From Glaesserella australis (GTDB taxonomy: Bacteria; Pseudomonadota; Gammaproteobacteria; Enterobacterales; Pasteurellaceae), in the NCBI RefSeq assembly GCF_003260095.1, contig NZ_PTPX01000002.1, forward strand, positions 1 through 64,000: a DNA stretch of 64,000 nucleotides, in the 5' to 3' direction. A program made the translations under genes and the position numbers. Shown one piece after another: positions 46,599-56,461 of this stretch (positions within the stretch are counted from its first letter, which is position 1; the number at the start of each line of letters is the position of its first letter). A model generated the notes under the pieces. It saw nothing but the letters and a program-made list of their open reading frames with translations, made no database searches and was not told where the DNA came from.

Positions 46599-47354
46599 TT
46601 AATCTTGTTCTTTACTACAAACCACACAATTTGACTGTTTCGGCAGTTTCATTTCACGTATAGAAAAATGTAATCCATCGATCATCAATAATTTTCCTGA
46701 TAAGGTTTTGCCGATATTTAAAAGCACTTTGATTGTCTCTAAGGCTTGCAAACTACCGACCACCCCAACAATCGGAGCAATCACACCTGCTTCCACACAG
46801 CTCAATACATTTTGCCCGAAAAGCTGGCTTAAACATTGGTAGCAAGGCTCATCTTGGTGATAACTGAATACACTCACTTGCCCTTCAAACCGAATGGCAG
46901 AGCCTGACACAAGCGGTCGCTTTGCCTGAAAACAGAGCAAATTAAGCGTATTACGAATATCGACATTGTCGGTACAATCTAACACCACATCAAAAGTCGG
47001 AATAAGCTCCACCCATTCACTTTCGGTGAGATGAGCATTAATGGTTTCAATCTCAATATGTGGATTAAGTGCCGACAAACGTTGCTTCGCTGAAAGTACT
47101 TTTGGCATATTAAGGGTTGCATCAGTATGCAAAATTTGGCGTTGTAGGTTGGAAAGAGAAACTGTATCAAAATCCACCAACGTCAAATGCCCTACGCCGC
47201 CACTGGCAAGATATTGACTTGCCGCACAGCCCAAACCGCCCAAACCAACAATCAACACTCGACTGGCTTTGAGCTTTTCCTGACCGTCAAAATCCACGCT
47301 TTTGAGCATAATTTGACGGTTGTAACGTAACATTTCGTGATCGGTGAGTTCCAT
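46599..47354 (-). CDS. moeB: Molybdopterin-synthase adenylyltransferase MoeB
   Basis: This 251-aa E1-like enzyme adenylates the C-terminal Gly of MoaD to allow sulfur loading of molybdopterin synthase. The ATP-binding fold is marked by LIVGLGGLGCAASQYLASGG (about 36-55), and DCTDNVDIRN lies near 128. Zinc is bound by cysteines in CYQCLSQ and CVVCSKE. The sequence follows MoeB rather than ThiF. It lies 1 nt after moeA, so the pair is an operon; moaD/moaE are not in the window. Confidence 0.93.
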   Translation of the reverse strand: MELTDHEMLRYNRQIMLKSVDFDGQEKLKASRVLIVGLGGLGCAASQYLASGGVGHLTLVDFDTVSLSNLQRQILHTDATLNMPKVLSAKQRLSALNPHIEIETINAHLTESEWVELIPTFDVVLDCTDNVDIRNTLNLLCFQAKRPLVSGSAIRFEGQVSVFSYHQDEPCYQCLSQLFGQNVLSCVEAGVIAPIVGVVGSLQALETIKVLLNIGKTLSGKLLMIDGLHFSIREMKLPKQSNCVVCSKEQD

Positions 47355-47355
47355 A

Positions 47356-48588
47356 TTATCTCAATAAATAATTAAACGGCTGAATAACCACTTGCTCGCC
47401 CACAGCCACATTGCCACGCTCTTGTTCAAGCACGATAAAACAGTTGCTTTCATTAAAGGCACTGAAAATGTGTGAGCCTTGTGTGCCAACACTTTTCACG
47501 TCAAGTTGCCCTTGTTCGTTGGCATAGAAAAAGCCCCGTTGGAAGTCTTGGCGACCGACCGCTTTTTTCAACGGAACAGCGGCACAAGCGGTCAGTTTCG
47601 GCGAGAAATTTGCAATTTTTTCATCGGAACTGCCCGCTAGCTTTAACAACGCAGGTTGCACCAGTTGGTAGAAGGTTGCTAATGCAGACACAGGATTACC
47701 TGGCAAACCGAAGAACCACGCTTTTTCCAATTTACCAAAGGCAAACGGCTTGCCTGGTTTCATCGCAATTTTCCAAAAGCCGATCTGCCCCAGTTTTTCT
47801 AGTACGTCTTTGGTGAAATCCGCTTCGCCCACCGAAACACCGCCGCTGGTAATCAGCACATCGGCTGCTTGTTGAGCTTCTGTAAAGGCTTTTTCAAACA
47901 GCACAGGATCGTCAGGCAAAATGCCGTAGTCGAGAATGTCGCAATTCATCTTCTCAAGTAGCAGACGTAACGTAAAGCGATTGGTGTCGTAAATTTGCCC
48001 GTCTTGCAATGGGTTGCCGACCGAAACGAGTTCATCGCCTGTAGAAAGAATCGCCACTTTCAAGCGTGGGTAAACCGCCACTTTGTCAATCCCCAACGAA
48101 GCCAACAACGGCAGACTTGCCACATTCAGCAAACTGCCTTTTGCCAACACTAAATCCCCTTGTTTCACATCTTCACCAACACAACGCACGTTGTCGCCCT
48201 GTTTTTTCGGCGAACGGTTGAAAGTCACAGTGCCGTCAGCATTTAAGGTGGTATCTTCTTGCATTACCACCGTATCCGCTTCGGCTGGCACTTTCGCCCC
48301 CGTCATAATCCGCACACAACAACCCTGTGGCATTTCGGCTAAAAATGGGCTACCTGCAAAGGCTTTACCAACAACTTTAAACGTTTGGTATTGTTCAAGA
48401 TCCGCCATTCGCACCGCATAGCCGTCCATTGCAGAATTATCAAAATTCGGCACGTTAATCGGTGAGAAAATATCTTCCGCACAAAGGCGATTAACCGCTT
48501 GATTTAACGGCAGAATTTCTTGAGACGCAGGGCGTGGAAGTTGGTTGAGCATTGTGTCTAATGCTTGAGAAAGAGGGAGTAGAGACAT
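47356..48588 (-). CDS. moeA: Molybdopterin molybdenumtransferase MoeA
   Basis: This 410-residue protein inserts molybdate into adenylylated molybdopterin. It has the MoeA domains I-IV: N-terminal RLCAEDIFSPINVPNFDNSA (about 31-50, the conserved FDNSAMDGYA start), a MPT-binding GVSVGEADFTKD-type loop (about 248) and ILSTGDELV (about 188). The length matches E. coli MoeA (411 aa). It begins 22 nt after the REP-like pair at 48611 and is followed by moeB. Confidence 0.94.
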   Translation of the reverse strand: MSLLPLSQALDTMLNQLPRPASQEILPLNQAVNRLCAEDIFSPINVPNFDNSAMDGYAVRMADLEQYQTFKVVGKAFAGSPFLAEMPQGCCVRIMTGAKVPAEADTVVMQEDTTLNADGTVTFNRSPKKQGDNVRCVGEDVKQGDLVLAKGSLLNVASLPLLASLGIDKVAVYPRLKVAILSTGDELVSVGNPLQDGQIYDTNRFTLRLLLEKMNCDILDYGILPDDPVLFEKAFTEAQQAADVLITSGGVSVGEADFTKDVLEKLGQIGFWKIAMKPGKPFAFGKLEKAWFFGLPGNPVSALATFYQLVQPALLKLAGSSDEKIANFSPKLTACAAVPLKKAVGRQDFQRGFFYANEQGQLDVKSVGTQGSHIFSAFNESNCFIVLEQERGNVAVGEQVVIQPFNYLLR

Positions 48589-48610
48589 TTTGTGTACCTA
48601 TAAATGATTT

Positions 48611-48675
48611 GTAGGGGCGGGGTTTATCCCCGCCCATTAAATGTAAATTCGGGCAGGGATAAACCCCGCCCCTAC
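48611..48675. repeat. REP-like inverted pair, type TTTATCCC
   Basis: Arms at 48611-48635 and 48651-48675 face each other across 15 nt. Outer ends are GTAGGGGC, cores GGTTTATCCC or with the compensatory AGGG. It is the closest relative of the 16194 pair and lies between the MarC gene and moeA. Confidence 0.86.
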
Positions 48676-48708
48676 AAAATATGTAACCTATTCCATTTAG
48701 GAAATGGA

Positions 48709-49332
48709 TTACCCCATCTGTGCCTGTGTAATAAAATCTTTCAGCCCAAGCAAGATGTTGTTAATTGCGACCGCAGAGAGAATTAACCCCATTACACGAC
48801 TGATAATCGCCGCCCCTGCGTGTCCGATAAAGTGTTGGATACGGTTTGCAATTAAAAATAACAGATAGGTGATCAACAAGACGGATAACATAATCCCTGT
48901 AGTGACAACCTGATCACCAAAACTATAACGATGGTTATCGGTCAGCAACACCACCGCCATCATCGCGCCAGGTGATGCAATGGACGGCACTGCAAGGGGA
49001 TAAACGGCTAATTCATGCAAGTTACTTTTCATTTTGATTTCTTGATCGGGCTTGCTTTCCCCAAAAATCATCGTTAAGGCAAACAGCAACAAGACTAAGC
49101 CCCCTGCAATTTGGAATGCCGAGAGCGGAATTTGCATTGCGTCAAGTAACCACTGTCCTAAAACTAAGAAAAAGAGTAAAATCCCCGCCGCAATTAAAAT
49201 CGCATTACGGGCAATCTTACGGCGATCATCGGGAGATAAACCGACGGTTTTGGCTAAGTAAACGGGAATTGAGCCTATCGGGTCAATTACCGCCCAAAGT
49301 ACAACAAACTGGACAACTAACGAGTCAAACAT
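48709..49332 (-). CDS. MarC-family (UPF0056) membrane protein
   Basis: This 207-aa integral membrane protein of the MarC/YhgN family has about 6 hydrophobic helices. The conserved start is VVLWAVIDPIGSIPVYLA (about residues 11-28), and VPLAVPSIASPGAMMAVVLL-type segment follows near 110. Function in this family is poorly known; neutral amino-acid transport has been proposed for some. The gene is monocistronic, divergent from yheS (80 bp). Confidence 0.82.
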   Translation of the reverse strand: MFDSLVVQFVVLWAVIDPIGSIPVYLAKTVGLSPDDRRKIARNAILIAAGILLFFLVLGQWLLDAMQIPLSAFQIAGGLVLLLFALTMIFGESKPDQEIKMKSNLHELAVYPLAVPSIASPGAMMAVVLLTDNHRYSFGDQVVTTGIMLSVLLITYLLFLIANRIQHFIGHAGAAIISRVMGLILSAVAINNILLGLKDFITQAQMG

Positions 49333-49412
49333 TTACTTTCCTTGATTAAAAAAACGATGTCGTTATTGTGCAACAAATTCCCCCTAAAACCAAATAACTT
49401 ATTCAAATTTCA

Positions 49413-51326
49413 ATGATTTTTTTTACAGATTTAACCTTAAAACGTGGTCAAACGATCTTACTTGAACAAGCAAACGCCGTTATTCACACAGGGCAAAAAG
49501 TCGGCTTAATCGGCAAAAATGGTTGTGGCAAATCATCTTTGTTTGCCTTGCTAAAAAATGAGCTGTCTGCCGAAGGTGGTGAAGCCAGTTATCCGAAAAA
49601 TTGGTCAATGGCGTGGGTGAACCAAGAAACGCCCGCCCTTGATATACCTGCGATTGACTATGTGATTCAAGGCGACCGAGAATATACCCAACTCACCGCT
49701 CAACTGGAGCAAGCGAATCTTGATAACAACGGCAATTTGATTGCGACACTCCACGCTCAACTTGACACCATTGATGCGTGGAGCATTCAATCCCGAGCCG
49801 CCACCTTGTTAAACGGCTTAGGCTTTAGCACGGAACAGCTACAACTGCCTGTCAAGTCTTTCTCGGGCGGTTGGCGTATGCGGTTGAATTTGGCTCAAGC
49901 CCTGATCTGCCGTTCCGATCTGCTATTGCTGGACGAACCGACCAACCACTTGGATTTAGATGCGGTGATTTGGTTGGAGCGTTGGCTGAGCAACTATCGT
50001 GGTACTTTGCTACTGATTTCCCACGACCGAGATTTTCTCGATCCGATTATCGACCGAGTGTTGCACATTGAACAGCAAAAACTGTTCGACTACACGGGCA
50101 ATTATAGTGCTTTTGAAATTCAACGAGCGGTCAAATTGGCTCAACAAAATGCAGCTTATCAGCAACAACAGCTGAAAATGGCACATTTGCAGAAATTTAT
50201 TGACCGCTTCAAAGCCAAAGCCAGCAAAGCAAAACAGGCTCAAAGCCGAGTTAAAGCCCTTGAGAAAATGGAGCTGATCGCCCCTGCCTATGCGGACAGC
50301 CCATTCTCTTTTGAATTTAGACAACCGCTTTCATTACCTAACCCTTTGTTAATGATGGAAAAAGTGAGTGCAGGCTATGGCGACAAAACCGTGTTGCAAT
50401 CAGTCAAACTCAATCTAGTTCCTGGTTCTCGTATCGGCTTACTTGGGCGAAATGGGGCGGGTAAATCAACGCTGATCAAACTGTTAGCAGGGGAAATTCA
50501 GGCTCAATCGGGGCATACCCAACTGGCAAAAGGCGTTCAGCTTGGCTATTTCGCTCAACATCAGCTGGACACTTTAAGAGCCGATGAAAATGCCTTGTGG
50601 CATTTGGCTCGCCTTGCCCCTGAAAAGACCGAACAGGAACTTCGTAACTATTTGGGCGGCTTTGCCTTTCACGGCGACAAAGTCAAACAAGCGGTCAGTT
50701 CGTTCTCGGGCGGTGAAAAAGCTCGGCTGGTGTTGGCTCTGATTGTGTGGCAACGCCCGAATTTATTGCTATTGGACGAACCGACCAACCATTTAGATCT
50801 CGATATGCGTCAAGCCTTAACGGAAGCCTTAACCCAGTACGAAGGATCGCTTGTGATCGTTTCCCACGACCGCCATTTGTTGCGTAGTACCGTGAACGAA
50901 TTTTATCTGGTTCACGACAGCAAAGTGGAAGAATTTAACGGCGATTTGGACGATTACCAAAAATGGCTCAACGAGCTAAATGCTCAACTTGAACTTGCAA
51001 AAAAAGCCGACAATCCCACCGCTTCCACAAATGAAAACAGTGCGGTAAACCGCAAAGAGCAAAAGCGTCAAGAAGCCGAGTTACGCCAACAAACCGCCCC
51101 ACTTCGCAAGAAATTGACGCAGTTGGAAAAAGATCTCGAAAAACTGACCGCTTGTTTAGCCACATTGGAAGAAACGCTTGCTTCCCCTGATATTTACGAA
51201 GCCGAAAATAAAGCGAAACTCACCGACACACTGGCAAAACAAGTCGCTACGAAAAAAGCGTTGGAAGATGTGGAGATGGAATGGTTGGACGTGCAGGGGG
51301 AGTTGGAAGAGCTGTTGAACAGCTAA
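49413..51326 (+). CDS. yheS: ABC-F ATPase YheS
   Basis: This 637-residue soluble ABC-F protein has two ATPase cassettes. The first has Walker A GKNGCGKSS (about 34-42), signature FSGGWRMRL (about 150) and Walker B LLLLDEPTNHLD; the second has GRNGAGKST (about 345) and FSGGEKARL. Between them is the interdomain linker (about 230-290), and a C-terminal coiled coil of about 90 charged residues follows. It matches E. coli YheS in length and sequence. ABC-F members bind ribosomes and resolve translational problems; none here is a drug-resistance determinant. Confidence 0.95.
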   Translation: MIFFTDLTLKRGQTILLEQANAVIHTGQKVGLIGKNGCGKSSLFALLKNELSAEGGEASYPKNWSMAWVNQETPALDIPAIDYVIQGDREYTQLTAQLEQANLDNNGNLIATLHAQLDTIDAWSIQSRAATLLNGLGFSTEQLQLPVKSFSGGWRMRLNLAQALICRSDLLLLDEPTNHLDLDAVIWLERWLSNYRGTLLLISHDRDFLDPIIDRVLHIEQQKLFDYTGNYSAFEIQRAVKLAQQNAAYQQQQLKMAHLQKFIDRFKAKASKAKQAQSRVKALEKMELIAPAYADSPFSFEFRQPLSLPNPLLMMEKVSAGYGDKTVLQSVKLNLVPGSRIGLLGRNGAGKSTLIKLLAGEIQAQSGHTQLAKGVQLGYFAQHQLDTLRADENALWHLARLAPEKTEQELRNYLGGFAFHGDKVKQAVSSFSGGEKARLVLALIVWQRPNLLLLDEPTNHLDLDMRQALTEALTQYEGSLVIVSHDRHLLRSTVNEFYLVHDSKVEEFNGDLDDYQKWLNELNAQLELAKKADNPTASTNENSAVNRKEQKRQEAELRQQTAPLRKKLTQLEKDLEKLTACLATLEETLASPDIYEAENKAKLTDTLAKQVATKKALEDVEMEWLDVQGELEELLNS

Positions 51327-51445
51327 TTTCATCACTTTGAATTTATTTTTATAGAGTATTGAACAGTGTTGTTACAATCAACATTTTGACTAAATTTAAT
51401 GATTAACAGATCTTAACTTAAACATTTTCTACTGTAAGGATTCAT

Positions 51446-52420
51446 ATGAAAACCGCCCAACTTTACCTCTACGCTATTCCTGTTGAAACAGGGGTTATTT
51501 TACGCAATCGCCGTTTAAAACAGCGAGAAGGTTTGATTATTCATTTGCAACAAGATGATAAAGAAGGTTGGGGTGAAATTGCGCCTTTGCCTGAATTTAG
51601 CCTTGAAACTTTGGCTCAAGCGGAAATGGCGACTCGTGAATGGATTGAAAAATGGCTTGCGAATCAAGATGAATCACTCGATGATTATCCCCCTTCCGTT
51701 GCCTTTGGTATCAGCTGTGCATTGGCAGAACTGGACGGTACTTTAGGCGAACAGGCTAATTTTCACACCGTGCCACTTTGCTATGGCGATCCTGATGAGC
51801 TTTATGTGGAGCTTGAACAGATGCAAGGGGAAAAAATCGCCAAAATCAAAGTGGGGCTTTATGAAGCAAACCGTGATGGGTTAATCGCTGATATGTTTTT
51901 GGAAGCCATTCCCGATTTGAAATTACGCTTAGATGCTAACCGCTCGTGGAGCTTGGAGAAAGCGTTGCTCTTTGCAAGCAAAATTGCTCCAGAGCGTAAA
52001 CATCGTATTCAATTTTTGGAAGAGCCGTGCAGAACTCCTGAAATGTCTCGTCAGTTTGCGATGCAATCGGGCATTGCAATAGCGTGGGATGAAACGGTGC
52101 GAGAAAAAGATTTTTTGGTAAAAAAAGAGCCGAATCTTACCGCTATCATCATCAAACCAACTCTTGTTGGCTCTATTGACAAATGTGTGGCTTTGATTGA
52201 ACAAGCACATCATCAAGGCTTGATCGCCGTCATCAGTTCAAGTATTGAGTCAAGTTTGGGCTTGAGCCAATTAGCTCGTTTGGCGTATCAATATACGCCT
52301 AATACCTTAGCAGGATTGGATACGTTAGATTTAATGAAAGTCCAATTATTAAGACAATGGGGAGATTCGGCGTTGCCATTGGTGGATTTGAAAAGTGAAT
52401 TTGTGACCAAAATCATCTAA
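51446..52420 (+). CDS. menC: o-Succinylbenzoate synthase MenC
   Basis: This 324-aa enolase-superfamily enzyme dehydrates SHCHC to o-succinylbenzoate in menaquinone synthesis. Catalytic lysine motif KIKVGLYE (about 131-138), metal ligands in LRLDANRSW (about 160), FLEEPC (about 190) and IAWDE (about 213), and the second lysine in IIIKPTLVG (about 235) are all present. The Shine-Dalgarno is AAGGAT. No other men genes are beside it. It converges with the pgeF terminator. Confidence 0.94.
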   Translation: MKTAQLYLYAIPVETGVILRNRRLKQREGLIIHLQQDDKEGWGEIAPLPEFSLETLAQAEMATREWIEKWLANQDESLDDYPPSVAFGISCALAELDGTLGEQANFHTVPLCYGDPDELYVELEQMQGEKIAKIKVGLYEANRDGLIADMFLEAIPDLKLRLDANRSWSLEKALLFASKIAPERKHRIQFLEEPCRTPEMSRQFAMQSGIAIAWDETVREKDFLVKKEPNLTAIIIKPTLVGSIDKCVALIEQAHHQGLIAVISSSIESSLGLSQLARLAYQYTPNTLAGLDTLDLMKVQLLRQWGDSALPLVDLKSEFVTKII

Positions 52421-52444
52421 AAACTGGCACGAATGGTCGTGCCA
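52420..52444 (-). terminator. Terminator of the ridA-pgeF operon
   Basis: TGGCACGA-ATGG-TCGTGCCA; on the minus strand it is followed by GTTTTTAG, so it mainly ends ridA-pgeF. It is weak on the plus strand. Confidence 0.75.
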
Positions 52445-52449
52445 ACTTT

Positions 52450-53187
52450 CTATTCACTACGCCAAATCAGTGTTGCCATTCGCCCTGTGACGTTGTCTCT
52501 ACGATACGAGAAAAATTGTTCTGCATCACAGTAGGTACAGTAATCGCCCCCTGAAATATCGGTAATACCAAGTTTGTTTAAACGCTGGCGAGCAATTTGG
52601 TAAAGATCGCCGAGAAACTTACCGTTTATCAATTCATCAGGCACAAAGGCTTCTCGTGCTTGGGGATCAACCGCTGCAAACTGCTCAATCACATCTTCAC
52701 CCACTTGAAACGCCGTTGGTCCAATCGCCGGTCCGAGCCAAACGCTAATGTCTGCAGGATCGCATTCAAATTCGGCAACGGTTGCTTCTAACACGCCATC
52801 GCACAAACCACGCCAACCTGCGTGAGCCGCAGCAACTTCTCGCCCATCTTTACTGCAAAACAATGCTGGCAGACAGTCGGCGGTCATCACCAAACAGACT
52901 TGATTCGCTTGATTGGTGTAAACTGCATCGGCTTCAAGGTTATCTCCTGCGTAAGGCAAGCGAATAACTCTTGTGCTGTGAGTTTGGGTCAAATAGATGG
53001 GAAAATGCGGTAAATTGCCCTGTTCGTGCAAGATCTCACGGTTAGCTTGCACCGATTTAGGATCATCGCTAACGTGATCGCCAAGATTGAAACTATCAAA
53101 AGGGGCTTGACTTACCCCACCCTCACGGGTTGTCGTGAAAGCGTGAACAAAATCAGGCACAGACCAATTTGGCAGAATTTTGTTCAT
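52450..53187 (-). CDS. pgeF: YfiH/PgeF laccase-domain protein
   Basis: This 245-aa Cu/Zn-dependent protein was formerly called polyphenol oxidase; relatives act as purine nucleoside phosphorylase, and E. coli PgeF edits mis-formed peptidoglycan. The core motif AAAHAGWRGLCDGV (about 116-129), with metal His/Cys (MTADCLPAL near 101) and final YFSYRRD-type RRDN-region, is intact. It lies 3 nt after ridA, likely in one operon. Confidence 0.88.
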   Translation of the reverse strand: MNKILPNWSVPDFVHAFTTTREGGVSQAPFDSFNLGDHVSDDPKSVQANREILHEQGNLPHFPIYLTQTHSTRVIRLPYAGDNLEADAVYTNQANQVCLVMTADCLPALFCSKDGREVAAAHAGWRGLCDGVLEATVAEFECDPADISVWLGPAIGPTAFQVGEDVIEQFAAVDPQAREAFVPDELINGKFLGDLYQIARQRLNKLGITDISGGDYCTYCDAEQFFSYRRDNVTGRMATLIWRSE

Positions 53188-53190
53188 TGC

Positions 53191-53580
53191 TTATTTTCTC
53201 ACCGCAATCGCTTCAATCTCAATGCCAACATCTTTCGGCAAACGAGCGACTTCAACGCAAGAACGAGCAGGGAAATTTGGGTGATTATTTTCACGGAAAA
53301 AGGCTTCATATTCCGCATTCACCGTTGCAAAATCGTTCAAATCTTTAACAAATACGGTGGTTTTTACAATATCCGCCACAGATAAACCCGCTTGTTCGAT
53401 GATCGCTTTCACATTTTCAAGGGATTGACGAGCTTGAGCCTTAATTTCCGCCGGCACTTCGCCCGTATGTGGATTAACAGGAATTTGCCCTGAAGTCAGC
53501 ACTAAATTCCCCAAATCGACTGCTTGTACATAAGGTCCAATCGCTTTTGGGGCATTTTCTGTATGAATAACGGTTGTCAT
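53191..53580 (-). CDS. ridA: Enamine/imine deaminase RidA
   Basis: This 129-aa YjgF/YER057c-family protein hydrolyses reactive enamines such as 2-aminoacrylate from PLP enzymes. Family features are [24 protein letters not shown] (about 9-32), substrate Arg in [16 protein letters not shown] (about 101-116) and the trimer-forming ending. It is immediately followed by pgeF. The REP-like pair at 53609 lies 28 nt upstream of the ATG. Confidence 0.94.
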   Translation of the reverse strand: MTTVIHTENAPKAIGPYVQAVDLGNLVLTSGQIPVNPHTGEVPAEIKAQARQSLENVKAIIEQAGLSVADIVKTTVFVKDLNDFATVNAEYEAFFRENNHPNFPARSCVEVARLPKDVGIEIEAIAVRK

Positions 53581-53608
53581 AGAATCTCCTTGTGAAGTAA
53601 AAAAGAGT

Positions 53609-53696
53609 GTAGGGACACACTGCGTGTGTCCGTTTTATTGTTAAATATATCATTTTGTTGATACATTGCTTGCGGACACACTCAGTGTGTCCCTAC
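53609..53696. repeat. REP-like inverted pair, type ACACACTGCGTGTGT
   Basis: Arms at 53609-53632 and 53672-53696 are separated by 39 nt. Same outer end (GTAGGGAC) and core as 27479-27566; the right arm has CTCAG in place of CGCAG. It lies between divergent ridA and yejK. Confidence 0.85.
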
Positions 53697-53826
53697 TTTT
53701 CATTACCTTTTGCTGAATTATCAACAGCCCCTAGAGTTTGAAAGTTTTTTTATGGTTTGTAAATAGTTATAATAGCGAAATTCAAATTTATCTGTTTTCA
53801 ATCAAAACAACCCCAGTGAGAATATA

Positions 53827-54828
53827 ATGAGCATCAACGTCACCGAAATTGTTTTACACCAACTTCATCAAACAGCAAGTGAAACGCCTGAACTAAACAC
53901 TATATTGCGAGAAGATCTTTTAACGATTACCCCTGAAGCTGAACAGATGATGTTGCAACTTCATCAAGCCTACCAAAATAAAGCGAAAGCCTATGGCGTG
54001 TTTCAGTCGGAATCCATTTTTGCCCAGCAATTAAACCGCTTGTTAGAAGCGGAAACCGAGTTTTTGCCGTTTAGTCATAGCTGTGCCAAAATGTTGGCGA
54101 CTGAGTTGGTGAAATATCCTTTTGCATCGGGCGGTACTTTTATTCTCTGCCGTTATACCTTTTTAGCCACAGAGTATCTGTTTATTGCCTTGATTGATAG
54201 CCGTGCATCAATGTTGGTTGATGAAAAATTGGAAGTCAAACGCACTGAATATCTCGACATTACCCAATACGATATCGCCTGTCGTATTAATCTCACGGAA
54301 CTCAAACATAATGCACAATCAAACCGCTATCTCACCTTTATCAAAGGGCGAGTGGGCAGAAAAGTGGCTGATTTCTTTATGGATTTTTTAGGGGCAGAAG
54401 AAGGCTTAAATCCGCAGTTGCAAAATCAAACCTTGTTGCAAGCGGTGAGCGATTATTGCGAACAGGGCGAGTTAGACAGCAACCAAACACAAGCGGTGAA
54501 AAAGCAGGTATTTGATTACTGCAAAGGGCAAATTAACAGTGGCGAAGAAATTGCGATCAGCGAACTTTCCGCTTCGTTGCCAACACTCAATGAAATTGAA
54601 TTTGCGGACTTCACCCAACAGCAAGAATATGGCTTAGAAGAAAGCATTCCCCCTGTGCGTAACGCCTTGAAAACCTTAACCAAATACTCAGGTTCAGGCA
54701 AAGGGGTAACGATTAGCTTTGATGCAGAATTATTGTCTCAACGTATTATTTGGGATGAACTAAATGATACTTTAACTATCAAAGGATTGCCAGCTAATCT
54801 GCGTGATCAGCTAGAACGTAATAAATAA
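53827..54828 (+). CDS. yejK: Nucleoid-associated protein YejK (NdpA)
   Basis: This 333-aa nucleoid protein of the NdpA/YejK family begins [13 protein letters not shown] with a typical conserved first helix. [16 protein letters not shown] lies near 62 and [22 protein letters not shown] near 178. The length matches E. coli YejK (335 aa). The gene is monocistronic with a TATAAT-type -10 at about 53770. No terminator is clear before bamE. Confidence 0.92.
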   Translation: MSINVTEIVLHQLHQTASETPELNTILREDLLTITPEAEQMMLQLHQAYQNKAKAYGVFQSESIFAQQLNRLLEAETEFLPFSHSCAKMLATELVKYPFASGGTFILCRYTFLATEYLFIALIDSRASMLVDEKLEVKRTEYLDITQYDIACRINLTELKHNAQSNRYLTFIKGRVGRKVADFFMDFLGAEEGLNPQLQNQTLLQAVSDYCEQGELDSNQTQAVKKQVFDYCKGQINSGEEIAISELSASLPTLNEIEFADFTQQQEYGLEESIPPVRNALKTLTKYSGSGKGVTISFDAELLSQRIIWDELNDTLTIKGLPANLRDQLERNK

Positions 54829-54857
54829 TGACATTTAATCGGCGATTTCGGTATAAT
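54828..54857 (+). promoter_or_regulatory. bamE: bamE promoter
   Basis: ATGACA (54828-54833) and TATAAT (54852-54857), spacing 18 bp. The -10 lies inside an inverted repeat GGCGATT/AATCGCC (54841-54861), which could also act as a hairpin after yejK. Confidence 0.5.
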
Positions 54858-54889
54858 CGCCAAAGTTTTTGAAAAGAAGGTTATCTACT

Positions 54890-55237
54890 ATGAAAATGAA
54901 ATCACTGATTGCTGTTTTATTACTTGCTTTGGGTGTAACTGCTTGTTCTACAGTAAAAAAAGTCGTTTATCGCATTGATGTGCCACAAGGTAACTATTTA
55001 GAGCAAGATAAGATTGATCAGCTCCAAGTTGGAATGAATAAAGAGCAAGTACAATATTTACTTGGCACACCAATGTTAAGAGATTCATTTGCTCAAAATC
55101 GTTGGACTTATGTATTTATTTTACGTAAAGGACATGATGAGCCTATTCAACGCACCTTATTTGTTCATTTTGATAATAAAGGTTTAGTGAGTAATATTCA
55201 ATTAGATAAGTCTCTTGCTGAATCTGAAGCTCAATAA
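54890..55237 (+). CDS. bamE: Outer-membrane assembly lipoprotein BamE (SmpA)
   Basis: This 115-residue lipoprotein of the BAM complex has lipobox VTAC (Cys at about 19). A BamE core follows with YRIDVPQGNYL and VGMNKEQVQYLLGTPMLRDSFAQNRWTYV-type stretch split by the conserved GTP and RW. The ATG at 54890 has AAGG upstream; a further upstream in-frame codon (54869) would extend it without a signal peptide. It works with the BAM barrel that inserts LptD. It ends at the 55265 terminator. Confidence 0.93.
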   Translation: MKMKSLIAVLLLALGVTACSTVKKVVYRIDVPQGNYLEQDKIDQLQVGMNKEQVQYLLGTPMLRDSFAQNRWTYVFILRKGHDEPIQRTLFVHFDNKGLVSNIQLDKSLAESEAQ

Positions 55238-55264
55238 ATATATTGTTAAGATTAATATGGGTAT

Positions 55265-55306
55265 ATCCTCATTTCGTATTAAATATAAATGAAATGGGGA
55301 TTTTTT
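55265..55306 (+). terminator. bamE terminator
   Basis: ATCCTCATTTC pairs with GAAATGGGGAT (one G-T pair) around a 15-nt loop, then T5. Confidence 0.8.
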
Positions 55307-55330
55307 ATTAGAAGTATTAGGTGGTTTTCT

Positions 55331-56461
55331 ATGAAATTTCTTATTGTTTTTGGTACTCGCCCAGAAGCCATAAAAATGGCACCATTAATTAAAGAATTTC
55401 AGCATAGAGCTCTCGATTTTAAAGTTTGTGTGACAGGTCAGCATCGTCAAGTTCTTGATCAAGTATTAGATTTTTTTGAGATAAAACCTGATTATGATCT
55501 TAATATCATGGGGAGTCAGCAGACATTATCGGAATTAACCTCTCATATATTAATAAAAATTGAGTCCGTTTTAGAAAGTTATCAACCTGACATTATTTTA
55601 GTTCATGGAGATACAGCGACAACTTTTGCTATATCATTAGCAGGCTATTATCATAAAATTAATATTGCCCATATTGAAGCAGGTTTAAGAACAGGTAATC
55701 TTTATTCTCCTTGGCCTGAAGAAGGCAATCGGAAACTCACGGCAGTATTAGCCAATTATCATTTCGCCCCGACAGAATATGCTAAACAAAATCTATTGAA
55801 AGAGAATATAGAATCATCGCATATTTATGTGACCGGTAATACAGTCATTGATGCTTTATCAATGACGATAAGGAAATTAAATAGTAATACTAATATTGGA
55901 AAACAATTAAATAGGAAGTTTCATTATTTAAATCAAAAGCAATTTATCCTTATTACTTCACATCGTAGAGAAAATTTAGGTGAATCCTTTGAACATATTT
56001 GCCAAGCAATTTTATGTTTAGCTGAAAAGTATTCTGACGTTCAATTTGTTTTTCCTGTACATTTAAATCCTAATGTATTTGAACCTGTGCATCGTTTGCT
56101 TTCAAATAAGCCTAATATTCATTTAATCGAACCTCAAGATTATTTGTCTTTTATTTATTTAATGGATAAATCTTATTTTATTTTAACAGATTCAGGTGGT
56201 GTCCAGGAAGAAGCTCCGTATCTAGGTAAACCTGTATTAGTTATTCGTGATGTGACAGAAAGAAATGAAGCAGTAGAAAATAAGAATATTAAATTGATTG
56301 GTACATCACAAGCAGAAATTATTAAACATGTTTCTTTATTATTAGAAAATATAGAAGAATTTTCTTCTATGGCAAAGATAAGTCATTTTTATGGTAATGG
56401 TCAGGCAGCTAAAGCTATTTTAGATATTCTACAGAATTTAAATAAAGGGGATATGCTATGA
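55331..56461 (+). CDS. wecB: UDP-N-acetylglucosamine 2-epimerase WecB (non-hydrolysing)
   Basis: This 376-aa enzyme epimerises UDP-GlcNAc to UDP-ManNAc. The N-terminal FGTRPEAIKMAPLI (about 6-19), GDTATTFA near 97, AHIEAGLRTGN near 116 and DSGGVQEEAPYLGKPVL near 288 are the family signatures. The ATG at 55331 follows AGGTGG; an upstream in-frame codon at 55289 falls inside the bamE terminator and is rejected. Its stop overlaps the start of wecC by 4 nt (ATGA). Local AT content is higher than in neighbours. Confidence 0.94.
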   Translation: MKFLIVFGTRPEAIKMAPLIKEFQHRALDFKVCVTGQHRQVLDQVLDFFEIKPDYDLNIMGSQQTLSELTSHILIKIESVLESYQPDIILVHGDTATTFAISLAGYYHKINIAHIEAGLRTGNLYSPWPEEGNRKLTAVLANYHFAPTEYAKQNLLKENIESSHIYVTGNTVIDALSMTIRKLNSNTNIGKQLNRKFHYLNQKQFILITSHRRENLGESFEHICQAILCLAEKYSDVQFVFPVHLNPNVFEPVHRLLSNKPNIHLIEPQDYLSFIYLMDKSYFILTDSGGVQEEAPYLGKPVLVIRDVTERNEAVENKNIKLIGTSQAEIIKHVSLLLENIEEFSSMAKISHFYGNGQAAKAILDILQNLNKGDML